From assembly GCF_001556865.1 (NCBI RefSeq), contig NZ_LSJY01000070.1, positions 26,061 to 90,060 on the forward strand: a DNA stretch of 64,000 bases. Reading direction: 5' to 3'. The notes below the pieces were generated by a model. The model was not told the DNA's origin. It saw nothing but the letters and a program-made list of their open reading frames with translations, and searched no databases. Of this stretch, positions 9,827-17,663 are shown piece after piece (positions within the stretch are counted from its first letter, which is position 1; every line of letters starts with the position of its first letter). The stretch is from Sphingobium sp. CCH11-B1 (GTDB lineage: Bacteria; Pseudomonadota; Alphaproteobacteria; Sphingomonadales; Sphingomonadaceae). The translations under genes were made by a program, and so were the position numbers.

Positions 9827-12114
9827 CAGAAACGTGCCGACAGACGCATGTAATAGGATCGACCGTTCAGCCCGATGGGCGTCTCCTCTCCGGTGGGAAA
9901 GCTGCCGCCGGTTGCTGCGATGACATTGACCTGATCGGCGATCTGGTCGGGTCTGGCGTCGAAGAGGTTGAGGACCCCCGCGCCCAGCCGCACGCCGGGC
10001 ACGACCTCGTAACCGGCCGATACGTCGACCGTGGTCTTGCCGTCGAAGGTCTGCGTCGCCGACAATGGTGCTGAGGTATAGGTGCCGAACGCCGCGACAT
10101 TGAGGCCGGCATCGAACCAGCCATGTGTCAGGGACGCCTGTGCCGTGATCTTGTCCTTGGGCTGGGCCTTGGTGATGAAGAGGATGGATTTGTTCGCGAG
10201 CAGCGGCAGGCCAGGAATGGCGGGGTTCGCGCCAAGCCGATCGAGATCGGTGATGAAACGGCCATAGCCGGCCGAAACGGCGAGCCGCGAGTCGGGGGCG
10301 ATGCTGCCCTGCCAGCGCGCCGTTACTTCCACGCCATCGGTCGTCGTGTCGATCGCGTTGGTGAAGAAGCGGACCTGCTGGAAGCTGGTGATGCCGGCAT
10401 TGGCGAGGATCGCTGCGACTGCGGCGCCACCGAGCTGCTCGCTCAGCGCAATCCGGTCCCGGATACGGATGTGGAAGTAGTCGGCGGTGAAGGAAAAGCC
10501 GCCGAATGGACCGATCACGACGCCCCCGGTGATGTTACGCGATCGCTCGGCCTTGAGCGGGACAGCGCCCAGCGCCCGGGCAACCGGATCGGACACGGGA
10601 AGCGTTCCCACGGTGACGAGCTTGCCCGCGCTCAGTGCGCCGGCGACGGCGCTGAAATATTGCTGCTGCAGTGACGGCGCCTTGAAGCCCGTGCCGATCG
10701 TGCCGCGCACCGCCAGCCCGCGCAGGAGATCGTAGCGCGCCGTCGCGCGCCAGGTCACCCGGCCGCCGAAATCGTCATAATGGTCGTAGCGCGCTGCGCC
10801 ACCAAGGAGCAGATGGCGAACTGGACGCCGTTCGATGTCGAGAAAGGCGGCATAGGCGTCGCGCCCGGCGCTGGTCGGATTGCGCGGATTGAAGCCGGCG
10901 AAGCCATCGGCGCCGAGCCCGAAATAGGCGGCGGGCTCGCCATCGCGGATGCTGTAGCGCTCGTGACGATATTGGCCACCCGCCGCGATGTTGCCGCCAG
11001 CTAGGACGCCGTCCAGCGAATGCGAAAGGGTAAGGTCGGTCACATATTGATGATAGGCGACGCCGCCTGAATCGAACCGTGTCGGACTGTTGAGGCCGAG
11101 CGAGACATTGGCCGTGTCAAACACGTCGAAGTCGGCCTTGTTATATCCGTAGCTCTGGCTCAGATCGACCTTGATCCCGGCAAGGTCGCCGGTCGCGCCG
11201 ACGGTGGCACCAATGTCCCAGATATGCGGCTCGATAATGGGCAGGAAGCCGTTCGGGTACAGCGGCGAGAAGCCGGGTACGCGAAAGCCCGCGCCGTTGT
11301 TGGAAATCTTGCGGGTCAGCGTGCCAAAAGAATAGAGGTTGAACGCGCCGGCGGGCAGTTCAGCGTCAAATGCGGCGCTCGCGATTCGCGACCTGGGATC
11401 GCCGATCCTGTAGGTCACCCGTCCAAAGCGTTGGTCAATGAACGCGCGGTTGGTAGGCTGCTCGGCGCGGGCCATCGCGCTAAGCGTCACATGGCCGCCG
11501 TCGCCGATCGCGAAACCATGGCTTGCGCCGAGCGTGACATTCTCGCCGTCGCCTTCTTCCGTGATCCCGGCCTTGAGATCGGCGGTGCCGCCGGAGGCGT
11601 TGGACTTCAGGATGATATTGACGACGCCAGCAATCGCGTCCGACCCATATTGCGCTGCGGCACCGTCGCGGAGCACTTCGATCCGCTCGATCGCATTTGC
11701 GGGGATACTGTCGAGGTCGACCGCCGCCGATCCACGACCGATGCTGTTGTTGACGTTGAGGACGGCGTTGGCATGCCAGCGCTTGCCGTTGACCAGCACC
11801 AAGGTCTGATCGGGCGCGAGGCCACGCAAGGTAATCGGCTTCGTGTTGGCCGCCGTGGCGGTCGTCGCCGCGCGCGCGAAGTTGACCGAAGGTTCGAGGA
11901 AATTGAGCGCCCGACCAAGGTCGGCGTAGCCAGATGCACCGAGCATCTCTCCGGAGACCACATCGATGGGTGCAGACGATGCAAGCACGGCACGTCCGGC
12001 CGATCGCGTCCCGGTTACGACGATGTCGCTGTTCGGCTCATCGACCCCAATTTCTTGTGCTTGCACGGCACTCGTAAAGAGCAGCGCGCTCGTCAGCAAA
12101 CCAGTTCTGTGCAT
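9826..12114 (-). CDS. TonB-dependent outer-membrane receptor (copy 2)
   Basis: Outer-membrane TonB-dependent transporter of 762 residues. A signal peptide ends near SAVQAQ; the TonB box/plug start is DIVVTGTRSAGR. The plug contains TLVLVNGKRWHANAVLN and IERIEVLRDGAAAQYGSDAI, typical of the VNGKR subgroup of Proteobacterial receptors. The barrel ends SYYMRLSARF with a terminal Phe. The ATG at 12114 is preceded on its strand by AAAGGGG at good distance. It is not a close copy of the receptor at 695: plug motifs and sequence differ, so the two pairs are paralogous in design rather than a recent duplication. Its stop and the phosphatase start share a base (TGATG). Ligand unknown; a phosphorylated organic compound is inferred from the partner. 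Confidence 0.92.
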   Translation of the reverse strand: MHRTGLLTSALLFTSAVQAQEIGVDEPNSDIVVTGTRSAGRAVLASSAPIDVVSGEMLGASGYADLGRALNFLEPSVNFARAATTATAANTKPITLRGLAPDQTLVLVNGKRWHANAVLNVNNSIGRGSAAVDLDSIPANAIERIEVLRDGAAAQYGSDAIAGVVNIILKSNASGGTADLKAGITEEGDGENVTLGASHGFAIGDGGHVTLSAMARAEQPTNRAFIDQRFGRVTYRIGDPRSRIASAAFDAELPAGAFNLYSFGTLTRKISNNGAGFRVPGFSPLYPNGFLPIIEPHIWDIGATVGATGDLAGIKVDLSQSYGYNKADFDVFDTANVSLGLNSPTRFDSGGVAYHQYVTDLTLSHSLDGVLAGGNIAAGGQYRHERYSIRDGEPAAYFGLGADGFAGFNPRNPTSAGRDAYAAFLDIERRPVRHLLLGGAARYDHYDDFGGRVTWRATARYDLLRGLAVRGTIGTGFKAPSLQQQYFSAVAGALSAGKLVTVGTLPVSDPVARALGAVPLKAERSRNITGGVVIGPFGGFSFTADYFHIRIRDRIALSEQLGGAAVAAILANAGITSFQQVRFFTNAIDTTTDGVEVTARWQGSIAPDSRLAVSAGYGRFITDLDRLGANPAIPGLPLLANKSILFITKAQPKDKITAQASLTHGWFDAGLNVAAFGTYTSAPLSATQTFDGKTTVDVSAGYEVVPGVRLGAGVLNLFDARPDQIADQVNVIAATGGSFPTGEETPIGLNGRSYYMRLSARF

Positions 12115-12508
12115 GGGAGCCCCTTTCCAGGGACAGCCTTAATGATATGTCACCGCGCCGGTTAGTGATCGCATCGGCACATGTGTTGCGGATTGATCAA
12201 CAGCAACGTCATCAAAGTGAAATAATCACATGAGCGGAAAATCGATGCCGATTCAGCTCCGGTCCATTTCCTGACGGTTGCTCGGGTGCTTATGTCGATC
12301 GGCAACTGCATTGCCAATCCAATTGGGCAAGGCGACCTCCATCGGCGCATCCGACACCGTCGTCCTGTTGCCAATCGACATGATCGCCAAAACGGTGTCG
12401 AGATCAGCAGCGGCTGAAGCCGTGGATCGGGTACAGCTCGAGCCATCGCTGCAGGATGCGCTATACTGGCGAAGAAGCTGCGGCTCACGAGTAGGATACA
12501 GCGGCAAG
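12115..12508. other. Non-coding stretch between receptor gene and tRNA-Ser
   Basis: No convincing gene is seen in this roughly 390 bp. It must contain the promoter of the minus-strand receptor gene. An inverted repeat, GTTGC at 12185-12189 and GCAAC at 12203-12207 around TTGATCAA (12193-12200), could be an operator, but this is weak. The section from about 12170 to 12260 is more AT-rich than the core genome. No integrase, transposase fragment or copy of the tRNA 3' end was recognised. Confidence 0.4.
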
Positions 12509-12598
12509 TGGCGGACAGGGTGGGATTCGAACCCACGGTGAGCGTAAACCCACGGCGGTTTTCAAGACCGCTGCCTTAAACCACTCGGCCACCTGTCC
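12509..12598 (-). tRNA. tRNA-Ser (anticodon UGA)
   Basis: The minus strand folds as a class II tRNA. The acceptor stem GGACAGG pairs with CCTGTCC, a long variable arm is present (GTGGGTTTACGCTCAC), and the T loop is GGTTCGAATCC. The anticodon loop CTTGAAA gives UGA, which reads UCA. The CCA end is encoded (TGG at 12509-12511 on the plus strand). Its 3' end faces the accessory block to the left, the usual geometry for islands inserted at tRNA genes. Confidence 0.97.
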
Positions 12599-12693
12599 TT
12601 TGACCGACGCTTCCTAGCGTGCCGCGCGCCGATGCCAAGCGATAAATGCCGGCGCGCCGACACAGGCCATCGGTTCATCGCCTCGGAGGAGCG

Positions 12694-13794
12694 ATGACGG
12701 CGATAGGGGATTCACCTGCGGCATGGGCTGTGCAACAAAGGGGCATGGGAGATTCTCTGCGCTACATCCTGCCATCCGCCCTGCTGGCCCTCACCGCGAT
12801 CTTCGCCGGTATAGCGCCGGCCCAGCGTGCCGATGCGCAGGACGACGCGGCTTTCCAGACCTATCTCGAAACATTGCGACCCAAGGCACGGGCAATGGGG
12901 ATCAGCGATGCCACGCTGAACGGCGTGTTCCCGACGCTGACCCCTAATCCGCGCGTCATCCAGCTGGACCAGAGCCAGCCGGGCGGCGGCGCCTATTCCC
13001 CCATCCCCAATTTCGAACCCTATCGGCGGACCCATGTCGATGCGGCGCGCATTGGTCGCGGGCGCAGCGTCTATCAGGCGAACCGTGCGCGGCTCGGGCG
13101 GATCGAGGCGGAAACCGGCGTTCCGGAAGAGATCATGGTCGCCATCTATGGCCATGAGACCAATTACGGGTCGTACACTGGCGATTTCGACCTGATCCGG
13201 TCGCTGGCGACATTATCCTGGGAAGGACGCAGGCGGGCGCTGTTCGAACCGGAACTGCTCGCTACCCTCAAAATGCTGGACAACGGCGTGCCGCGTAGCC
13301 GGCTGGTGGGCAGCTGGGCGGGCGCGACCGGCTATCCCCAGTTCCTGCCCAGCGTCTACCTGCGCGTCGCCAAGGACGGTGATGGCGACGGCAAGGCGGA
13401 CATCTGGACCAGCGAGGCTGACGCGCTCGCCTCCATCGCCAATTATTTCGTGCAGTCGGGGTGGCGGCGGGGGCAGCCATGGGGTGTGGCGGTGATCGTC
13501 CCATCCGGGCTGGACCGCACGGCGCTCGCCGCCCGGACGACGCCGGCCCGCTGCCCGCGCGTGTTCAACCGGCACAGCCGGTGGCTGACCATGGCGGAAT
13601 GGCGACGGCTGGGCATCGCGCCCGCTTCGGGCGCATGGGCGGCCGATGATGTCCTGGCGACGCTGCTGGAGCCGGACGGGCCGGGCAGGACCGCCTATCT
13701 GCTGACCAGCAATTATCGCGCGATACTCGATTATAATTGTTCCAATTTCTATGCCTTGTCGGTGGGGTTGCTGGCGGATGCGGTCAAACAATAA
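12694..13794 (+). CDS. mltB: Lytic murein transglycosylase, MltB family (GH103)
   Basis: Cleaves the MurNAc-GlcNAc bond of peptidoglycan, forming anhydro-muropeptides. The catalytic glutamate lies in YGHETNYGS (about residue 155 from the chosen start), the GH103 motif. The SLT_2 fold continues through GSWAGATGYPQFLPS and an EF-hand-like DGDGDGKADIW loop, as in Slt35. The C-terminal part (RHSRWLTMAEWRRLGI) fits MltB homologues. ATG 12694 has GGAGGAG just upstream; the hydrophobic signal (LPSALLALTAIFAGIAPA) lies about 20 residues in, so ATG 12745 is an alternative but has poor spacing. The next gene overlaps its end by 17 bases, tying it to an RlpA-like SPOR protein. Confidence 0.9.
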   Translation: MTAIGDSPAAWAVQQRGMGDSLRYILPSALLALTAIFAGIAPAQRADAQDDAAFQTYLETLRPKARAMGISDATLNGVFPTLTPNPRVIQLDQSQPGGGAYSPIPNFEPYRRTHVDAARIGRGRSVYQANRARLGRIEAETGVPEEIMVAIYGHETNYGSYTGDFDLIRSLATLSWEGRRRALFEPELLATLKMLDNGVPRSRLVGSWAGATGYPQFLPSVYLRVAKDGDGDGKADIWTSEADALASIANYFVQSGWRRGQPWGVAVIVPSGLDRTALAARTTPARCPRVFNRHSRWLTMAEWRRLGIAPASGAWAADDVLATLLEPDGPGRTAYLLTSNYRAILDYNCSNFYALSVGLLADAVKQ

Positions 13795-14770
13795 GGGGGT
13801 GGCGCTGGCCGCCATGATGCTGGCTTTGGGCCTGTCCGGGGGCTGGGCGGAGGCGCAGGCGGGACCGGACGGAGCGGCGGTTCTCGGCGCGCCCTTCACC
13901 GTCGAAGGCGTGACCTACACCCCGGCTGATCCCGCTTATTATGACGAGGTCGGCTACGCCGCGTCGCAGCAGAGCGGCGGCCCGGATGGCAAGACGGCGA
14001 CAGACGAGTCCTTTGTGCCGACTGCCGTCACAGCCTCCCACAAGACGCTTCCGCTGCCCAGCTATGTCGAGGTGACGGCGCTGGACAGCGGTCGCACTAT
14101 CCTGGTGCGGGTCAACGATCGTGGGCCGATGCGTAATGATCGCATCATCGCCCTGTCCAGCGGCGCAAGGGAACAGTTGGGCATCGTGGGAGACGACGCC
14201 GCCGTGCGCGTCCGTCGCGTCAATCCGCCCGAGCAGGAAAAGGCGGTGCTTCGTGGTGGCGGGCGAGCGGCCGAACGGCTGGAAACCCCCGCGCCCTTGC
14301 TGAAGGCATTGCGGGGCAAGCTGCCGCAGCAATCAGCGGCAAATATCTCGCCCCGATCCAAGCAGGGCGCGCTAGGCAGGAAAGCCGCGACAGCGCCGGC
14401 AAGCACGGAGGTCGCGCCCTCGCGTCCCGGAGCGGATTTCGACCGACCGGCGCCTCCGCCCGCCACGGTCGCCCCGGCTTTAACCAGCCCGACCCGCAAA
14501 CCGCCCGCCGCGAAGGAGGCGGCGGCGATGCCGAGCCCGCCTGCCAACGCTGCGCAGGGGCGCTACGACGTACAGATCGGCGCTTTTTCTTCACAAGCGC
14601 GTGCGCAGCAGGTGGCGAAGAGCGCAGGGGCGCGCGTCGAACAGGCGGGCACGATGTGGCGTGTTCGGCTCGGCCCCTATCCCACGCTTCAGGCCGCGCA
14701 GGCGGCCATAAAGGCAGCGGCAGCGAAGGGGTTTGAGAATGGCCGGATCGTCAGTAATGACGCGCGATAG
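13778..14770 (+). CDS. RlpA-like septal protein with C-terminal SPOR domain
   Basis: Exported protein with a double-psi beta-barrel RlpA domain (TASHKTLPLPSYVEV, then ILVRVNDRGPM), a long Ala/Pro-rich linker and a terminal SPOR domain (YDVQIGAFSSQARAQQVAKS to RVRLGPYPTLQAAQAAI). SPOR domains bind denuded glycan at the division septum. RlpA proteins can be lytic transglycosylases, and the His and Asp implicated (H in ASHKTLP, D in VNDRGP) are present. However, the usual SWYG and RTANGE elements are replaced by AASQ and KTATDE, unlike the paralogue at 54556. ATG 13778 follows GGTGGGG and gives a signal peptide; ATG 13751 would precede it with an unlikely leader. It sits between mltB and a D,D-carboxypeptidase, a coherent cell-wall remodelling set. 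Confidence 0.82.
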   Translation: MRSNNKGVALAAMMLALGLSGGWAEAQAGPDGAAVLGAPFTVEGVTYTPADPAYYDEVGYAASQQSGGPDGKTATDESFVPTAVTASHKTLPLPSYVEVTALDSGRTILVRVNDRGPMRNDRIIALSSGAREQLGIVGDDAAVRVRRVNPPEQEKAVLRGGGRAAERLETPAPLLKALRGKLPQQSAANISPRSKQGALGRKAATAPASTEVAPSRPGADFDRPAPPPATVAPALTSPTRKPPAAKEAAAMPSPPANAAQGRYDVQIGAFSSQARAQQVAKSAGARVEQAGTMWRVRLGPYPTLQAAQAAIKAAAAKGFENGRIVSNDAR

Positions 14771-14817
14771 TCACGGCGCGTCCGCACATGATTCCATTTA
14801 TTGAAGGCCCTTATCCG

Positions 14818-15981
14818 ATGAAGAAGAGCGTTGCCCTCCTCCTTGCCGCTGGGTTGCTGGCGCAGCCGCTGATCGCCGCCGCGCCGCCCTACACCAGCGA
14901 AGCGCCCATCGCCTATATGAAGGATCTGTCGTCGGGCGCGGTGCTCTATGACAAGGGCGGCGAGACGCGGATGCCCCCGGCTTCCATGGCAAAGATGATG
15001 ACGGCGCATGTCGCTTTCCGCCTGATCCAGAAGGGCGAGCTGAAGCTGGACACGAAATTCACCGTGCGCCCGGAAACATGGAAGCAGTGGCATGGCCCCC
15101 AGGCAGGATCGACCATGTTCCTGTCGGCCGGCGAGCAGGTTTCGGTTGAAAATCTGCTGCACGGTATCGTGACCCTGTCCGGCAACGATGCCTGCGTCGT
15201 TCTGGCGGAGGGTATTGCCGGGACCGAACAGGCATTCGTCGCGCTGATGAACGAGGAAGCCAAGCGCCTGGGCCTGAAGAACAGCCATTTCGGCACCAGC
15301 AATGGCTGGCCAGACGAAGGCGTTACCTATGTGACGGCCGAGGATCTGGCGAAGCTGGCGCAGGCGACCATCGAAGAGACGCCGGATCTCTATAAACGCT
15401 TCTACGCCACCACCTCCTTCACCTGGGGGAAGACCATGGGCGGAGCGGACATCAACCAAGCGAACCGCAATCCGATTCTTGGCAAGATCGCTGGCGCGGA
15501 CGGCCTTAAGACCGGCCACACGGAAGAGGCGGGCTATGGCTTCACCGGCTCTGCCGAACAGGATGGCCGCCGCCTGGTGATGGTCGTCGCGGGACTGACC
15601 AGTTTCAACGGCCGCATCTCGGAATCGGTGCGCTTCATGGACTGGGGCTTCAAGGCGTGGAAGGCGCAGCCGCTGTTCAAGAAGGGACAGACGGTCGAGA
15701 CGGCGGAGGTGCAGATGGGCAGCGCGACCAGCGTGCCGCTCGTCGCGCCGCAGAACCTGGCGGTCACCCTGCCGCGCACGGCGTCCGCCAATGTGCAGGT
15801 GAAGGTGGTCTATACCGGCCCGATCAAGGCGCCGATCGCCAAGGGGCAGCAAATCGCCCAACTGATCGTCCAGACGCCCGACACGCCGCCTCAGGTGATG
15901 CCGCTGGTGGCGGGTGAGGATGTCGGCGAAGCCGGTTTGTTCGGGCGGCTGTGGAACGGCATGAAGTCTCTGTTCGGGTGA
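14818..15981 (+). CDS. dacC: D-alanyl-D-alanine carboxypeptidase (penicillin-binding protein 5/6 family)
   Basis: Low-molecular-weight PBP that trims the terminal D-Ala of peptidoglycan pentapeptides in the periplasm. Signal peptide: residues 1-20. The S11 active-site motifs are all present: SMAK (Ser56, Lys59), SGN (121-123) and KTG (231-233). The PBP5-type C-terminal beta domain follows, ending in an amphipathic helix (AGLFGRLWNGMKSLFG) that would anchor it to the membrane surface. Start ATG 14818 (MKKS); an in-frame ATG ten codons upstream lacks signal-peptide logic. The stop overlaps the GTG of tmk (GTGA). Whether to call it DacA, DacC or DacF is not decidable here. Confidence 0.92.
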   Translation: MKKSVALLLAAGLLAQPLIAAAPPYTSEAPIAYMKDLSSGAVLYDKGGETRMPPASMAKMMTAHVAFRLIQKGELKLDTKFTVRPETWKQWHGPQAGSTMFLSAGEQVSVENLLHGIVTLSGNDACVVLAEGIAGTEQAFVALMNEEAKRLGLKNSHFGTSNGWPDEGVTYVTAEDLAKLAQATIEETPDLYKRFYATTSFTWGKTMGGADINQANRNPILGKIAGADGLKTGHTEEAGYGFTGSAEQDGRRLVMVVAGLTSFNGRISESVRFMDWGFKAWKAQPLFKKGQTVETAEVQMGSATSVPLVAPQNLAVTLPRTASANVQVKVVYTGPIKAPIAKGQQIAQLIVQTPDTPPQVMPLVAGEDVGEAGLFGRLWNGMKSLFG

Positions 15982-16604
15982 GCCGAGGGCGGTTCATCAC
16001 GCTGGAAGGCGGCGAGGGCGCTGGCAAGTCGACCCAGTTGCGCGCGCTCGCCACCGCTTTGCGCGACGCAGGATTGGACGTGGTCGAGACACGCGAGCCG
16101 GGCGGCAGCGAAGGGGGGGAGGCAATCCGCACCCTGTTGCTGACCGGCGGGGCGGATCGATGGAGCCCGCGCGCCGAAGCGTTGCTGTTCGCGGCGGCGC
16201 GGGCCGATCATATCGAAAGGACGATTCGCCCGGCGCTGGAGCGGGGTGCATGGGTATTGTCTGATCGGTTCCTCGATTCGAGCCGCGCCTATCAGGGGCA
16301 GGGCGCGCTGACCGACGCCGACATATTGGCGCTGCACCGGATCGGCAGTGACGGGTTCCTGCCCGACCGCACATTCTTTCTGACGCTGCCGGAAGAAGAA
16401 GCCGCTGATCGGGCGAAGGCGCGCGACGGCGACATCAGCGACCGTATCGGCGGACGGGCAAGCGAATTCCACCGCGCCGTGGCGGATGCCTTCACCCGCT
16501 TCGCCGCGCAGGAGCCGGAGCGTTTCCGCACGGTCGACGCTGCCGGCCCTGCTGCGGAGGTTACCGCGCGCCTGATGTCGATGCTGGCGGATCTGCTGCC
16601 ATGA
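15978..16604 (+). CDS. tmk: Thymidylate kinase
   Basis: Phosphorylates dTMP to dTDP in the cytosol. The P-loop GGEGAGKSTQ is near the start, the substrate-binding REPGGSEGG segment follows, and DRFLDSSRAYQG is the DRX region of the family. 208 residues is the usual size. GTG 15978 overlaps the previous stop by four bases (GTGA) and gives the standard SRGRFITLEGGEG N-terminus. The 3' end overlaps holB by ATGA; tmk-holB coupling is widespread in bacteria and supports both names. Confidence 0.95.
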   Translation: MSRGRFITLEGGEGAGKSTQLRALATALRDAGLDVVETREPGGSEGGEAIRTLLLTGGADRWSPRAEALLFAAARADHIERTIRPALERGAWVLSDRFLDSSRAYQGQGALTDADILALHRIGSDGFLPDRTFFLTLPEEEAADRAKARDGDISDRIGGRASEFHRAVADAFTRFAAQEPERFRTVDAAGPAAEVTARLMSMLADLLP

Positions 16605-17569
16605 CGACGGTCCTGGGCCATGACGCGCAGGCCCGATCGATGATGGCGGCGGCAAGCAGCGGCCGCATGCATCATGGCTGGATACTTGCCGGTCCCAGGG
16701 GCGTGGGCAAAGGCCTGTTTGCGCGCGCGCTTGCGATGCGGTTGCTGGCCGATGCGGCGGGGCCAGCGGTTGGCGGAGAGGGGCTGGGCGCGCCAGACAA
16801 TCACCCCATCCGAAAGCTGATCGAGGCGTCCGCCCATCCTGATTATGCGGAACTCGCCCCACTGGAAAAGGACGGCGTCACCGCGCGCAACATCAGCGTG
16901 GATCAGGTGCGCGGGCTGCAGCGGCTGATCCAGTCCGCGCCGTCCCTCTCTTCGCGGCGGATCGTCGTCATCGACAGCGCCGACGATCTGGAGCGTGGCG
17001 CGGCCAACGCGCTGCTCAAGACGCTGGAGGAGCCGCCCGCCGACATGCTGTTCCTGCTGGTCAGCCACGCGCCTGGAAGGTTGCTCCCCACCATCCGGTC
17101 GCGCTGCCGCACCCTGCGGTTCGATGCGCTGGACGAAGGTGCGATGCGCGTCATCCTCAAACGGACAGATGACAGCCTGTCGCCGCGAGAGATCGACGCG
17201 CTGGTTCGTGCGGGGCAAGGATCCCCCGGTCAGGCCTTGCGCTATGCCGGACTCAATCTCACGGAAATCGAGGATATATTGGCGACGCTCTCCGCGGAGG
17301 GCGATCCGGACAATCGCCGCCGCCTGGCTCTGGCCAAGTCGTTGGCGCTCAAATCCGCAAAGCCGCGTTATGAGGCATTTTTGGAGCGGGTGCCCGCCTT
17401 CATCGCCCAGGCGGCACGCGGCCGCACCGGGCCTGCCTTGGGGAAGGCGCTGGACCATTGGGAAAAAGCGCGGCATCTGGCGGGCGGCGCGGTAATCCTG
17501 TCGCTGGAGCCGTCCGCCGTCGTCTTCGAACTCGCGGGGCATGTTGCGGCGCTCGCCAGCCCTGACTGA
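16601..17569 (+). CDS. holB: DNA polymerase III delta' subunit
   Basis: Clamp-loader subunit that helps open the beta ring onto primed DNA. An AAA+ fold is visible with a P-loop (GPRGVGKG), the DALEDGA-like segment NALLKTLEEPPADMLFLLVS, and the TIRSRCRTLRF sensor/arginine-finger motif shared by clamp-loader proteins. 322 residues. Starts inside the tmk stop (ATGA). About 94 bp of non-coding DNA separates it from metG, with no clear terminator. Resembles the DnaX ATPase domain encoded at 58639-60261, as expected for paralogous loader subunits. Confidence 0.93.
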   Translation: MTTVLGHDAQARSMMAAASSGRMHHGWILAGPRGVGKGLFARALAMRLLADAAGPAVGGEGLGAPDNHPIRKLIEASAHPDYAELAPLEKDGVTARNISVDQVRGLQRLIQSAPSLSSRRIVVIDSADDLERGAANALLKTLEEPPADMLFLLVSHAPGRLLPTIRSRCRTLRFDALDEGAMRVILKRTDDSLSPREIDALVRAGQGSPGQALRYAGLNLTEIEDILATLSAEGDPDNRRRLALAKSLALKSAKPRYEAFLERVPAFIAQAARGRTGPALGKALDHWEKARHLAGGAVILSLEPSAVVFELAGHVAALASPD

Positions 17570-17663
17570 CGGAGCGCCCGCGCTGGCGGCGCACCATGCC
17601 TTTTGCGCAATTTCGAAGTCGTCGCATGTTCCATCCGGGCGGAAATCGCTTTAGGGAGGCGGC

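Noticed and set aside
14689..15861. Minus-strand open frame opposite the D,D-carboxypeptidase
   Set aside because: Low-complexity His/Arg-rich product, antisense to a gene with intact catalytic motifs.
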